A stretch of 64,000 nucleotides of DNA from Sphingomonas sp. Root720 (GCF_001428605.1 NZ_LMID01000012.1:248001-312000); one strand, 5' to 3'; positions 8,160 through 17,018 are shown, counted from the first letter of the stretch. Numbers and translations are program-made. The notes: generated by a model from the sequence alone, not told the origin.

Positions 8160-9265
8160 GCATTGTCCTTGCGCTGTTTCGCGGTCTGGAAGGGGATGTC
8201 GATGACGACTCCGAAACCTTCCTGACGGTCAGTCTGGACCTCAAATCGCTGGTCCGTTCCATAAGCCTGCGCCAGCCTGTCGCGAATATTCGCCAGACCG
8301 ACGCCTGTGGAGTAGGTGGGGCGCGTCACTCCATCGGTCAACCCCGGCCCGGTGTCCGTGACCGTAATGATCAGGCGCCGGTCCGGTTCCATCCCCGACA
8401 GCCGCGCCGCGACGAAGATGTCGGCGCCCTGCTCCAGCGGCGTGACCGCATATTTGATCGAATTCTCGACCAGCGGCTGGAGCAGCAGCGAGGGCAGCCG
8501 CCCCTCCGACGCGGCCGGGTCGACGTCGAAGTCGGCGCGCAGGCGGTCCTCGAAGCGCATCTTCTCGATATCGAGATAGAGCTTCAGCGTCTCGATCTCC
8601 TGGGCGAGGCTGACCGTGCCCTCGGGCTCGTTGGCCAGCGTGTAGCGCAGGAAGGACGACAGGCGCGACAGCATCGCATTGGCGCGCTGGGTCTCCTTCA
8701 GCAGCACCAGGGTCGAGATCGAGTTGAGCGTGTTGAACAGGAAATGGGGGTTGAGCTGGTAGCGCAGCATCGCCAGCTGCGCCGAGCTGGCCTGGCTTTC
8801 CAGCCGTTCGACCCGGTCCGACTGCTGTTCGAGCAGCAGGTAGAAGTTGATGCCGTAATAGAGCGAGGACCAGGCCGCGAGCAGCGCGAGATCGAGCAGG
8901 ATCGCGCCGAAGAACTGGATGCCCTTGGGCATCTCCTGCGGCCGGTAGAAGGTGGCGTGCGCCCAGGTCTCGATCGAGGAGAAGACGCCCGCGGCGAGGA
9001 CCAGGATCAGGATCGACACGGTCCAGGTGACGATCGGCTTGAGCTTGATCAGCCGGCGGAAGGCCGAGGCCATCAGCAGGGTCAGCGAATAGCCGGTCGC
9101 GGTGGTCAGCGCGGTGGGCACGACGAACAGCAGGCCCATGTTGTTGGCGAGGCCGCCCAGCGCGCGCAGCACGAAATAGCCGCTCCATCCCGCCGACTGG
9201 AGTACCCAGAAGGCGCGATTCTTGTCGTCGAAGAAGGGCTTTGAGCCGATAAAGGAGAGTGCCAT
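8156..9265 (-). CDS. LytS-type membrane sensor histidine kinase
   Basis: A 369-residue kinase of the PF06580 (His_kinase) family. About four N-terminal membrane helices lie between residues 20 and 145, followed by a coiled coil (EQQSDRVERLESQASSAQ). The phospho-acceptor His174 sits in YQLNPHFLFNTLNSIS, and the ATPase domain has LLQPLVENSIKYAV, VTDTGPGLTD and GVGLANIRDRL. There is no periplasmic sensor domain of note, so the signal is likely sensed in the membrane. It pairs with the overlapping LytTR regulator. Confidence 0.93.
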   Translation of the reverse strand: MALSFIGSKPFFDDKNRAFWVLQSAGWSGYFVLRALGGLANNMGLLFVVPTALTTATGYSLTLLMASAFRRLIKLKPIVTWTVSILILVLAAGVFSSIETWAHATFYRPQEMPKGIQFFGAILLDLALLAAWSSLYYGINFYLLLEQQSDRVERLESQASSAQLAMLRYQLNPHFLFNTLNSISTLVLLKETQRANAMLSRLSSFLRYTLANEPEGTVSLAQEIETLKLYLDIEKMRFEDRLRADFDVDPAASEGRLPSLLLQPLVENSIKYAVTPLEQGADIFVAARLSGMEPDRRLIITVTDTGPGLTDGVTRPTYSTGVGLANIRDRLAQAYGTDQRFEVQTDRQEGFGVVIDIPFQTAKQRKDNA

Positions 9266-9381
9266 CGGACGATGGTCTTACTGGAAAGACGCGACGGGAT
9301 GAAGCCTGTCGGCGATCATCGTCCGCCGCCTCGTCCGGCGGCACTGGCGCGCGGGGCGTGGTCTGGCATAAGCGGCGGCCG

Positions 9382-11007
9382 ATGACCGCCTTCAAGCTCC
9401 CCCGCCCCGCCCTGGTCCTTGCCGTCGCCCTGATCGCCGGCTTCGCGCTGTGGACGCGCGTCTGGAACATCTGGGCCGAGCCGATGTGGCTCGACGAGGG
9501 CTACAGCGCCTATGCCGCGGCGAAGGGCTGGGATTTCCTGTGGAACGTGGTTCCCCGCTACGAGACGCATCCGCCCTTCTATTATTCGCTGCTGCGCGCC
9601 TGGACGCTGGTCGCGGGCGACGGGCTGGTCGCGCACCGGCTGCTCGGCGTGCTGTGCGGGATGGCGACGCTGCTGGTCGCGGCGCTGGCGGCGCGGCGGC
9701 TGGCGCGAATCGCCGGGGTCGACGCCGCCTCGGCGGCCCCCCGGATCGCGCTCGCCGTCGCGGCGCTGGTCGCGGCCTCGCCGGTGCTGATCTGGATGAC
9801 GCGCGAGATCCGGCCCTATCCGCTGATGATCCTCGCCTATGCCGGCGCGACCCTGGCCCTGCTGGCGATCGCCGAGCGGCGCGCGGCCGGGCTGCCGCTC
9901 GCGGGTCGCGCCTTCGCCGCCTGGCTCGGCTGCGGGCTGGCGATGCTGTGGCTCCACAATCTCGGGCCGCTCTACGCCGGGGCGATGGGCCTTGCGCTGC
10001 TCTGCGTCGTGCGGGTGCGGACGATGGACCGCGCCGACTGGCTCTGGTTCGCCGGCGGCCATCTGCTGGCGATCGCGCTGTGGCTGCCCGCGCTGTTCAT
10101 CCTGCTCGACCAGGCGCCCGAATGGGTGAAGGCGACCTGGCTGAAATTCTCCACCGTCGACCTGTGGCGGCGAGCGACCTACATGTTCACCGGCCCGCAC
10201 GACGACATCCGCGCCGCCGCCGCGATCCTGGCGGTGTTCGGCGGCGCCCTGCTGTGGCGCGCGCGGCAGCGCCGCCTGCTCGCCGCGCTGCTGATCCTGG
10301 CGCTGCTGCCGGTCGGCGTGTCGCTGGTCGTGTCCCACTATGTCACCCCGGTCTTCATCATCCGCACGATGACCGCGCTCGCCATCCCGGCGCTGCTGCT
10401 GATGGGGCTGGGAATCGGCTGGACTCCGGCCGGCGAAGACCGGCGGGGCTTCGTCCGGCTGCTGCCCGCCGCCGCGCTGGTCTGGGTGCTGGTCGGACAG
10501 GCGGTCATCGACGTCGAGGCGCGCTTCGGCCATCTGCAGCGCGACTGGTACCGCGCCGTCGAATGGCTCGCGCCGCGCTTCGGTCCCGGGGACGTGGTGT
10601 TCGCCTATCCCAACGAGGGGGCGCTGCCCTTCGACCGCGCGGTGCGCGACCATGGCCTGGCGATGCCGAGCCGCCCGATCCCGACCGAGGTGCCGAGCCT
10701 GAACCCGCCGCCGGGGAGCTGGTATGTCAGCGGCTCGCGCGGCGTCCCCTCGCTCGACCGGGTGCAGCTGCGCGCGATCGCCCGCGCGCCCGCGACCCGC
10801 GCCGTGCCGACCATCTGGCTGCTGCGCCTCGGCCCCTGGGCCTATGACAAGGGCGACGTCTTCCTCGAGGAGCTGTCGCAGGGCCGGGTCGAGGTCGGGC
10901 GCTTCAAGGACGGCGCGATCGACATCGTCGGGCTGCGGCGCGACGACGCCCCCGTGCCCGTCACCCCAGCGAAGGCTGGGGTCTCAGCAGAGGGTCGCGC
11001 GCGCTAA
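9382..11007 (+). CDS. GT39/ArnT-like polytopic membrane glycosyltransferase
   Basis: A 541-residue multispanning protein (about ten or more hydrophobic helices). Near the N-terminus EPMWLDEGYSAY carries the acidic DE pair typical of the first periplasmic loop in GT39/GT83 (Pmt/ArnT) enzymes, which use polyprenyl-phosphate sugars. THPPFYYSLLRAW is also family-like. The start at 9382 was chosen because the Rossmann-free hydrophobic core begins right after it; the ribosome binding site is weak. The last residues (VPVTPAKAGVSAEGRAR) are encoded by a REP element that has entered the 3' end of the gene. Acceptor unknown. Confidence 0.82.
   Translation: MTAFKLPRPALVLAVALIAGFALWTRVWNIWAEPMWLDEGYSAYAAAKGWDFLWNVVPRYETHPPFYYSLLRAWTLVAGDGLVAHRLLGVLCGMATLLVAALAARRLARIAGVDAASAAPRIALAVAALVAASPVLIWMTREIRPYPLMILAYAGATLALLAIAERRAAGLPLAGRAFAAWLGCGLAMLWLHNLGPLYAGAMGLALLCVVRVRTMDRADWLWFAGGHLLAIALWLPALFILLDQAPEWVKATWLKFSTVDLWRRATYMFTGPHDDIRAAAAILAVFGGALLWRARQRRLLAALLILALLPVGVSLVVSHYVTPVFIIRTMTALAIPALLLMGLGIGWTPAGEDRRGFVRLLPAAALVWVLVGQAVIDVEARFGHLQRDWYRAVEWLAPRFGPGDVVFAYPNEGALPFDRAVRDHGLAMPSRPIPTEVPSLNPPPGSWYVSGSRGVPSLDRVQLRAIARAPATRAVPTIWLLRLGPWAYDKGDVFLEELSQGRVEVGRFKDGAIDIVGLRRDDAPVPVTPAKAGVSAEGRAR
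10960..10985. repeat. REP-like palindrome inside a coding 3' end
   Basis: A member of the window-wide palindrome family (ACCCCAGCGAAGGCTGGGGT core) is read in frame as VTPAKAGVS at the C-terminus of the preceding glycosyltransferase gene. Confidence 0.9.
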
Positions 11008-11060
11008 TCCTATGAGATGCCAGCCGCGCGGGACCTTTGCGTAAACGCCGTCCCCTTGCC

Positions 11061-11153
11061 GTCATCCCGGCGAAAGCCGGGATCTCCCTTCTTCCTCGTC
11101 TTTGTCCCGGCGGCGTGGAAAGGCAAGGGGATCCCAGCCTTCGCTGGGATGAC
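11061..11153. repeat. Inverted REP pair
   Basis: Left element at 11061-11086 (TCCCGGCGAAAGCCGGGA core) and right element at about 11130-11153 (TCCCAGCCTTCGCTGGGA core) face each other, with about 45 bases between. They sit between the rightward glycosyltransferase gene and the leftward argG gene, so may also work as a bidirectional stop. Bases 11154-11228 show nothing further. Confidence 0.85.
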
Positions 11154-11228
11154 GATTAAGGCACTGGAGACGGGGCCCTTACGCAAGGATCCCGCCTGCG
11201 CTGGCCTGACGACAGGGGCGACGTCGAA

Positions 11229-12446
11229 TCAGCGCCCGTCGCGGCGGCCGAGCAGGCGCAACCGCAGCGCGTTGAGCTTGATGAAGCCCGCCGCGTCGCG
11301 CTGGTCGTAGGCGCCGGCGTCGTCCTCGAAGGTGACGACCTTCTCGGAATAGAGCGTGTTGGGCGACTTGCGGCCGACCACATGGACCCCACCCTTGTAG
11401 AGCTTGAGCCGGACGGTGCCGGTCACCTTCTCCTGGCTGTGGTCGATCGCGGCCTGGAGCATCTCGCGCTCGGGGCTGAACCAGAAGCCATTGTAGATCA
11501 GCTCGGCATAGCGCGGGGCCAGCTCGTCCTTGAGATGCGCGGCGCCGCGATCGAGGGTGATCTGCTCGATGCCGCGATGGGCGAGGTGGTAGATGGTGCC
11601 GCCCGGGGTCTCGTACATGCCGCGCGACTTCATGCCGACGAAGCGGTTCTCGACCAGGTCGAGCCGGCCGATGCCGTGCCTGCGGCCATAGTCGTTGAGC
11701 GTCTCGAGCAGCGTCGCGGGGCTCATCCCCTCGCCGTTGATCGCGACGCCGTCGCCGCGCTCGAAGTCGATGGTGATGATCTCGGGCTGGTCGGGCGCGT
11801 CCTCCGGATTGACGGTGCGCGAATAGACATAGTCGGGCACCTCCTCCCACGGATCCTCGAGCACCTTACCCTCGGACGAGGTGTGGAGCATGTTCGCGTC
11901 GGTCGAGAAGGGCGATTCGCCGCGCTTGTCCTTGGGCACCGGGATCTGGTGCTGCTCGGCGAAGGCGATCAGCGCGGTGCGGCTGGTCAGGTCCCATTCG
12001 CGCCACGGGGCGATCACGCGGATGTCGGGGGCGAGGCCGTAATAGCCGAGCTCGAAGCGGACCTGGTCGTTGCCCTTGCCGGTCGCGCCATGGCTGACCG
12101 CGTCGGCGCCGACCTGACGTGCGATCTCGATCTGGCGCTTGGCGATCAGCGGCCGGGCGATCGAGGTGCCGAGCAGGTAGAGCCCCTCGTAGAGCGCGTT
12201 GGAGCGCATCATCGGGAAGACATAGTCCTTCACGAACTCCTCGCGGAGATCGTCGATGAAGATGTGCTTGTCGGGCACGCCCATCAGCTTCGCCTTGGCG
12301 CGGGCGGGCTCGAGCTCCTCGCCCTGGCCGAGGTCGGCGGTGAAGGTCACGACCTCGCACTGGTAGGTCTGCTGCAGCCATTTCAGGATCACGCTCGTGT
12401 CGAGCCCGCCCGAGAACGCCAGCACCACCCGCTTCACATCGCTCAT
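11229..12446 (-). CDS. argG: Argininosuccinate synthase
   Basis: A 405-residue enzyme joining citrulline and aspartate with ATP in arginine biosynthesis. The N-terminal [18 protein letters not shown] holds the PP-loop nucleotide motif. [19 protein letters not shown] and REWDLTSR are typical of ArgG, and full length is retained. The start at 12446 is supported by GGAGACAG immediately upstream. It is a single gene, divergent from a small EF-hand gene. Confidence 0.95.
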   Translation of the reverse strand: MSDVKRVVLAFSGGLDTSVILKWLQQTYQCEVVTFTADLGQGEELEPARAKAKLMGVPDKHIFIDDLREEFVKDYVFPMMRSNALYEGLYLLGTSIARPLIAKRQIEIARQVGADAVSHGATGKGNDQVRFELGYYGLAPDIRVIAPWREWDLTSRTALIAFAEQHQIPVPKDKRGESPFSTDANMLHTSSEGKVLEDPWEEVPDYVYSRTVNPEDAPDQPEIITIDFERGDGVAINGEGMSPATLLETLNDYGRRHGIGRLDLVENRFVGMKSRGMYETPGGTIYHLAHRGIEQITLDRGAAHLKDELAPRYAELIYNGFWFSPEREMLQAAIDHSQEKVTGTVRLKLYKGGVHVVGRKSPNTLYSEKVVTFEDDAGAYDQRDAAGFIKLNALRLRLLGRRDGR

Positions 12447-12562
12447 CTCTGTCTCCGTCCGCCCCGTCGTCCGGGCGCGGCGGCGCCTTGCCATGCGTTA
12501 GGCCGCCGTTCAAGCTGATAGCGGCACAAGATGGCGAAACGGCTGCAACGCGGGAGAATGAA

Positions 12563-13045
12563 ATGCGTCTCGGTGCCATGATCGCGATACTGACGGCCGC
12601 CGCGCCGGCGGCGGCCCAGGAGCTGCCGATGACCAGCGAGGGGCTGAGCAGCGCGCTCGCCCAGTATTTCGCGGGTGCCGACCGCAACCGGGACCAGCGC
12701 ATCGACCGGGGCGAGGCGGGCGAGGCGCTGGGCTATGCCCGGTCGCTGCTGACCGCGAAGCGCGAGCTGGAACCCTTCACGATGGACGTCGCCCCCGACG
12801 GCACCCCGCGCCTGTCGCTCAACGAGAACGGCCCGCTGAGCACGGCCGGAATGGTCGACATGGCCTATCGCCTGGCCGATCGGGACGGCGACCAGCGGCT
12901 CTCGCTCGCCGAGGTCCAGGCGGTCGGCCGCGCCGCCTTCGACGCAGCCGACGCGGACCATGACGGCATCCTCGACGACCAGGAGCGCCAGGCGGCGATG
13001 GAGAAGCTGACCCTGTTCCGGAAGGGCCTGTCCGCGGCGGACTGA
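12563..13045 (+). CDS. Secreted EF-hand protein
   Basis: A 160-residue protein with a signal peptide (MRLGAMIAILTAAAPAAAQ) and EF-hand calcium-binding loops: DRNRDQRIDRGE, DRDGDQRLSLAE and DADHDGILDDQE. The first and third fit the loop consensus well. Likely periplasmic. The start at 12563 follows GGGAGA by a few bases. A second EF-hand gene lies about 220 bases downstream, suggesting a calcium-related pair; the function is unknown. Confidence 0.85.
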   Translation: MRLGAMIAILTAAAPAAAQELPMTSEGLSSALAQYFAGADRNRDQRIDRGEAGEALGYARSLLTAKRELEPFTMDVAPDGTPRLSLNENGPLSTAGMVDMAYRLADRDGDQRLSLAEVQAVGRAAFDAADADHDGILDDQERQAAMEKLTLFRKGLSAAD

Positions 13046-13266
13046 GGCGCCAAGCTCCCCTCGGCATGACGATTTGGGGAGGACGCCTGAACGCCGGTTC
13101 AGGAACGGGGCAGCGATCCGCCCTTATATTTCAACGCCGACACAACAATTTCAGCATCGAACTATGGGGGCAAGATTCGGCCCCTAGACCGCATCTCAGG
13201 GCGGACCGGCCCTTTCCTGTTGTGACCGGTCCGCCCACCCCATCTACGCTTACGGAGGATGCCCCG

Positions 13267-13893
13267 ATGAAGAAGTCTCCCCTGATCGCCGGCGCCGCGC
13301 TGGCCGCCCTGCTCGCCGGTGCCGCGATCGCCGCCCCCGGACCACGCGGCGACGGCCCGCCGCCGCCCCAGACCCGCGCCGAGGTGCAGGCGAAGGTCGC
13401 CGAGCGTTTCAAGCGGGCCGACGCCAATGGCGACGGCTTCGTCACCAAGGCCGAGGCCGACGCCGCCCGCGCCAAGATGCGCGAGGCGTTTGCCGAGAAG
13501 CGCCAGGAGCGCAAGGGCGAGCGCTTCGCGATGCTCGACAAGGACGGCAATGGCTCGCTGTCGAAGGACGAATATCTCGCTCCGCCGCCGCCGCGCGCCG
13601 GCAAGGAAGCCGGCCGGCCCGGCCGCGACGGCAAGCATGGCCGTCCCGGCTGGGGCCGGATGCACCATGGCGGCGGCATGGCGATGATGGGCCACTGGTT
13701 CGATCGCGCCGACGCGAACAAGGACGGCAAGGTCAGCCTCGCCGAGGCGCAGGCCGCGCCGCTGGCGATGTTCGACCGGGTCGACACCAACAAGGACGGG
13801 ACGATCAGCCCCGAGGAGCGCACCGCCGCCCATGAGGCGATGCGCGCCAAGTGGAAGGAGCGCCGCGAGGCGGCCAAGCCCTCGCAGGGCTGA
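13267..13893 (+). CDS. Secreted EF-hand protein with a His/Gly/Met-rich centre
   Basis: A 208-residue protein. The signal peptide MKKSPLIAGAALAALLAGAAIAA is followed by a Pro-rich segment and four EF-hand loops: DANGDGFVTKAE, DKDGNGSLSKDE, DANKDGKVSLAE and DTNKDGTISPEE. Between loops two and three is a basic, His/Gly/Met-rich stretch (HGRPGWGRMHHGGGMAMM). GGAGG at 13254-13258 sets the start. It is most likely a periplasmic calcium binder; no enzymatic domain is visible. A terminator follows the gene. Confidence 0.88.
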   Translation: MKKSPLIAGAALAALLAGAAIAAPGPRGDGPPPPQTRAEVQAKVAERFKRADANGDGFVTKAEADAARAKMREAFAEKRQERKGERFAMLDKDGNGSLSKDEYLAPPPPRAGKEAGRPGRDGKHGRPGWGRMHHGGGMAMMGHWFDRADANKDGKVSLAEAQAAPLAMFDRVDTNKDGTISPEERTAAHEAMRAKWKERREAAKPSQG

Positions 13894-13917
13894 TCTCCAT
13901 CCCTCTGCCAACCTTTT

Positions 13918-13947
13918 CCCTCTCCCGCTTGCGCGGGAGAGGGTTTT
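13918..13947 (+). terminator. Rho-independent terminator after the EF-hand gene
   Basis: CCCTCTCCCGC / GCGGGAGAGGG stem with a short TTGC-type loop followed by TTTT. It may also serve the convergent tetR gene, which ends at 13949. Confidence 0.8.
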
Positions 13948-13948
13948 G

Positions 13949-14566
13949 CTATGGGCGCCCGAGCTGGGCGCGAAATCCCGCCGCCGCCATCTCGGCGAAG
14001 GCGCGCAGTTCGTCGGCGGTCGCGCCGTCGCGCGCCGCGGCCGACAGCCCCTTGAGCGCGGTCGTGACGGTCGCCGCCAGCCGGTCGGCGCGGTCGGGCG
14101 CCTCGCGGGCGATGTGCGCCGCGATCGCGGACTGGCTTTCCTCCATCTTGCGCCGGGTCAGCGCCACCGCCTCGGGGTCGCCGCTGCCCCGCGCGCCGTC
14201 GATCACCAGGCAGCCGGCGATCCCGTCCTTGCGCGCATAGAGGCGCGCCGCGTCGTGCAGCACCCGCTCGATCGCCTCGGCGACGCCGCCGCCCCCCTCC
14301 AGCGCTTCGGGAACGAAACGGCCGAAGCTCCCCGCATAGCGGTCGAGCACCTTGTCGAAGAGCGCCGCCTTGCTGCCGAAGGCATTGTAGAAGCTCGGGG
14401 GCGTGATGCCGAGCGCGCGGCCGATATCGGCGACGCCGACGCCGTCATAGCCCTTCTCCTGGAACAGCGCCTGGGCGGTCGCGATGGCGGCTTCCGGGTC
14501 GAAGCCGCGCGGCCGGCCACGGCCTTGCGGTTTTTTTATATCGGCCACTATAAAAACCTCTTGCAT
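13949..14566 (-). CDS. TetR-family repressor, BdcR-like
   Basis: A 205-residue TetR regulator. The N-terminal HTH (about 25-65) contains AIATAQALFQEKGYDGVGVADIGRALGI and PSFYNAFGSKAALFDKVLDRY. The C-terminal ligand domain includes GCLVIDGA, as in the AcrR/NemR/BdcR subgroup. It is divergent from an SDR gene, the same arrangement as E. coli bdcR/bdcA. Two matching 16-base near-palindromes flank its start codon, one inside its first codons, so it probably represses both itself and the SDR gene. The name BdcR is by context only. Confidence 0.87.
   Translation of the reverse strand: MQEVFIVADIKKPQGRGRPRGFDPEAAIATAQALFQEKGYDGVGVADIGRALGITPPSFYNAFGSKAALFDKVLDRYAGSFGRFVPEALEGGGGVAEAIERVLHDAARLYARKDGIAGCLVIDGARGSGDPEAVALTRRKMEESQSAIAAHIAREAPDRADRLAATVTTALKGLSAAARDGATADELRAFAEMAAAGFRAQLGRP
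14537..14552. promoter_or_regulatory. Probable TetR operator, copy 1
   Basis: TATATCGGCCACTATA matches copy 2 at 13 of 16 positions and is an imperfect palindrome. It overlaps codons 5-10 of the leftward TetR gene. Confidence 0.6.
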
Positions 14567-14583
14567 CGGCGATTCGATATTTA

Positions 14584-14599
14584 TATAGCGATCACTATA
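14584..14599. promoter_or_regulatory. Probable TetR operator, copy 2
   Basis: TATAGCGATCACTATA is palindromic except for one base pair and lies 20 bases before the SDR start codon. Its centre is 47 bases from that of copy 1. Confidence 0.7.
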
Positions 14600-14619
14600 G
14601 AAATTGAAAGGAACATCCC

Positions 14620-15333
14620 ATGTCGAATATCGCTTCCCGTAAGGTGGTCGTGCTGGGCGGTAGCCGGGGCATCGGCGCCGCGCTCGTCCGCAGGTTCGCA
14701 GGCGCCGGCGACAGCGTCGTCTTCAGCTATGCCGGATCGGTCGATGCCGCCGCCGCGCTGGCCGAAGAGACCAGCGCCAGGGCGGTCCGGGTCGACAGCG
14801 CCGACCGCGACGCCCTGATCGCAGCGGTGGCGGCCGAGGGCCCGATCGACGTGCTGCTGGTCAATGCCGGCACGCTGGCGATGGGCGATCCGCTGACGCT
14901 CGACCCCGACGCGATCGACGCGATGATCGACGTCAACGTCCGCGCGCCCTATCATGCGGCGGTCGAGGCGGCGCGGACGATGCCCGACAATGGCCGCATC
15001 CTGATCATCGGGTCGACCAATGGCGACCGCATCCCGTTCGAAGGCGGCGCGGCCTATGCGATGACCAAGGCGGCGACCCAGGGCATGGTCCGTGGCCTCG
15101 CCCGCGACTTCGGCGCGCGCGGCATCACCGTCAATGCTATCCAGCCGGGGCCGACCGACACCGACATGAACCCGGCGACTGGCCCGATGGCGGACACGAT
15201 GCACGGCTTCATGGCGATCAAGCGCCATGTCCATGCCGGCGAGATCGCCGACTATGCCGCCTTCCTGGCCAGCACGTCGGGCGCGATGATCACCGGATCG
15301 CTGCAGACGATCGACGGCGGCTTCTCGGCGTAG
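14620..15333 (+). CDS. SDR-family oxidoreductase, BdcA-like
   Basis: A 237-residue classical short-chain dehydrogenase. NAD(P)-binding GGSRGIG is at 13-19, NAG at 82-84, the catalytic Ser132, Tyr146 and Lys150 are in place (YAMTK), and the C-terminus reads TGSLQTIDGGFSA. Closest in character to E. coli BdcA (described as a c-di-GMP-binding biofilm-dispersal protein), chiefly because of the divergent TetR gene. GAAAGGA upstream gives the ribosome binding site. It could equally be an ordinary stress-induced reductase. Confidence 0.87.
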   Translation: MSNIASRKVVVLGGSRGIGAALVRRFAGAGDSVVFSYAGSVDAAAALAEETSARAVRVDSADRDALIAAVAAEGPIDVLLVNAGTLAMGDPLTLDPDAIDAMIDVNVRAPYHAAVEAARTMPDNGRILIIGSTNGDRIPFEGGAAYAMTKAATQGMVRGLARDFGARGITVNAIQPGPTDTDMNPATGPMADTMHGFMAIKRHVHAGEIADYAAFLASTSGAMITGSLQTIDGGFSA

Positions 15334-15393
15334 AGCGATTTCGCGGCAGATGGAAACATCTGCCGACCCGGACATCGCGGCAGGGGCAGCGCC

Positions 15394-15415
15394 CTCTCCC
15401 GCCTTCGCGGGAGAG
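15394..15415. terminator. Bidirectional terminator-like hairpin
   Basis: CTCTCCCGC-CTTC-GCGGGAGAG, a 9-base-pair stem with no long T tract, sits between the SDR gene and the convergent small gene that ends at 15424. Confidence 0.55.
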
Positions 15416-15423
15416 CGGCTATT

Positions 15424-15747
15424 TCAGCCCTGCTTGAACAGCTCGGGATCGTCGAGCCGCATCGGGAAGGCCCAGAGCGGCGTCGACCCCGCCTTCATCG
15501 CCGGATCGGCGACCCGCATATAGTCGGCGCACAGCGCGTCCCACTCGGCGACGATCGCGCGGGTCTCGTCCGAGTCGGGGTCGAGCGGCAGCGCGGCCTG
15601 CACCCGGGCGTTATAGTCGACCCAGGCGGCGGCATGGCCGTCATGGTCGAACGCCGGGCCCAGCCTCTGCTTGGCCGCCTTCCATTCGGCGAGTTCGTCG
15701 CCCACGAAGCATTCGCCGAGAATCCTCTTCCAGGCACCTTCCGCCAT
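15424..15747 (-). CDS. Hypothetical protein, 107 residues
   Basis: A soluble, acidic, tryptophan-containing protein (MAEGAWKRILGECFVG...AEWDALCADYMRVADP) with no signal peptide and no membrane helix. GGGGAGAGAG precedes the start with good spacing, and codon use matches the neighbours, so the gene is likely real. It follows the CFA synthase gene in the same direction, 44 bases downstream. No family was recognised. Confidence 0.7.
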   Translation of the reverse strand: MAEGAWKRILGECFVGDELAEWKAAKQRLGPAFDHDGHAAAWVDYNARVQAALPLDPDSDETRAIVAEWDALCADYMRVADPAMKAGSTPLWAFPMRLDDPELFKQG

Positions 15748-15791
15748 CGGCTCTCTCCCCTGTTCGAGAGCAGCCTAGCAGGCCCCGCCGG

Positions 15792-17018
15792 TCAGCGCGG
15801 CAGCGCCGCTTCCTTTTCCGCCATATAGGAACGGGTGATCGGCAGCGCCCGGCGATCGCGGACATACTGGACCTGATAGTTACACAGATTGCCGTGGTAG
15901 AAGGCCGCCCGCGCGCCTGCGAGATAGAAGGTCCACATCCGGAAGAAGCGCTCGTCGTAGAGATCGACGATCGCCTCCTTCGCCGCCACCGTGCGGTCGT
16001 ACCAGCGGTCGAGCGTCATCCCGTAATGGAGGCGGAGCGTCTCGACGTCGGCGACGATCATCCTGGCCGGCTCGCTGGCCGCGACGATCTCCGACAGCGC
16101 GGGGTTGTAGCCGCCGGGGAAGATATATTTGAGGGTGAAGGCGTCGGTCTTGCCCGGCCCGCCGAGCCGTCCGATCGTGTGGAGCAGCATCACCCCGTCG
16201 TCGGCCAGCAGCTCGCGGCACTTCATGAAGAAGGTCTCGTACTGGGGCACGCCGACATGCTCGAACATGCCGACCGAGACGATCCGGTCGAACCGGCCCT
16301 CGAGCGCGCGATAGTCGACGAGCTCGAACTTGACCCGGTCGGACACGCCCGCCGCCTCGGCGCGGGCGCGCGCGACCTTCAGTTGCTCCTCGGACAGGGT
16401 GATGCCGAGCACGTCGACGCCCGCGACGCGGTTCAGGTAGAGCGCCATGCCGCCCCAGCCGCAGCCGATGTCGAGCACCCGCTGGCCCGGCTTCAGGTGG
16501 AGCTTGGCGGCGATATGCGCCTTCTTGTCGGCCTGCGCCTGTTCGAGATCGTTGTCGGGATCGGTGAAATAGGCGCAGCTATATTGGCGGTCGGCATCGA
16601 GGAAGAGATCGTAGAGCCGGTCGCTCAGGTCGTAATGATGCGCGACGTTCGCCTTGGAACGGCTTGCCCAGTTGATGCTCTGGATCTGCGCGCGCAGCCG
16701 GTCCCGGACCAGGCTGCGCAGGGTGCCGCGCAGGGTGACCCTGCCCTCCTCCCACTTGCCGTTGGAGCGGACGAGGTCGACGAGGTCGCGGATGTCGCCC
16801 TGCTCGATCGTCAGCCGGCCCTCCATGAACGCCTCGGCCGCATGGAGATGCGGGTTGCGGGCGATGAAGGCGGTGACGCCCTTGTCGACGAAACGGATGG
16901 TGACGGGTTTGATCGCGGGATCGGGGGTGCCGTAGCGGCGGACCGAGCCGTCCGCCATGATGATGGTCATTTCACCGCGTTTGAACAGGTGGCCGGCGAA
17001 GCGGTCGAATAGCGACAT
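15792..17018 (-). CDS. cfa: Cyclopropane-fatty-acyl-phospholipid synthase family protein
   Basis: A 408-residue SAM-dependent methyltransferase that adds a methylene bridge to unsaturated acyl chains of membrane phospholipids. The N-terminal lipid-binding-like domain (EAFMEGRLTIEQGDI) is followed by NVAHHYDLSDRLYDLFLD and YSCAYF. The SAM motif VLDIGCGWGGMALYL is at 181-195, then GITLSEEQ and VSVGMFEHVG. All CFA family blocks are present. The product is membrane-associated. Upstream to about 17179 lies the end of the RlmN cluster and its intergenic region. Confidence 0.92.
   Translation of the reverse strand: MSLFDRFAGHLFKRGEMTIIMADGSVRRYGTPDPAIKPVTIRFVDKGVTAFIARNPHLHAAEAFMEGRLTIEQGDIRDLVDLVRSNGKWEEGRVTLRGTLRSLVRDRLRAQIQSINWASRSKANVAHHYDLSDRLYDLFLDADRQYSCAYFTDPDNDLEQAQADKKAHIAAKLHLKPGQRVLDIGCGWGGMALYLNRVAGVDVLGITLSEEQLKVARARAEAAGVSDRVKFELVDYRALEGRFDRIVSVGMFEHVGVPQYETFFMKCRELLADDGVMLLHTIGRLGGPGKTDAFTLKYIFPGGYNPALSEIVAASEPARMIVADVETLRLHYGMTLDRWYDRTVAAKEAIVDLYDERFFRMWTFYLAGARAAFYHGNLCNYQVQYVRDRRALPITRSYMAEKEAALPR

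Noticed and set aside
11017-11310. A 97-residue frame between the glycosyltransferase and argG genes
   Set aside because: Consists of translated REP elements and part of the antisense of argG; no ribosome binding site.
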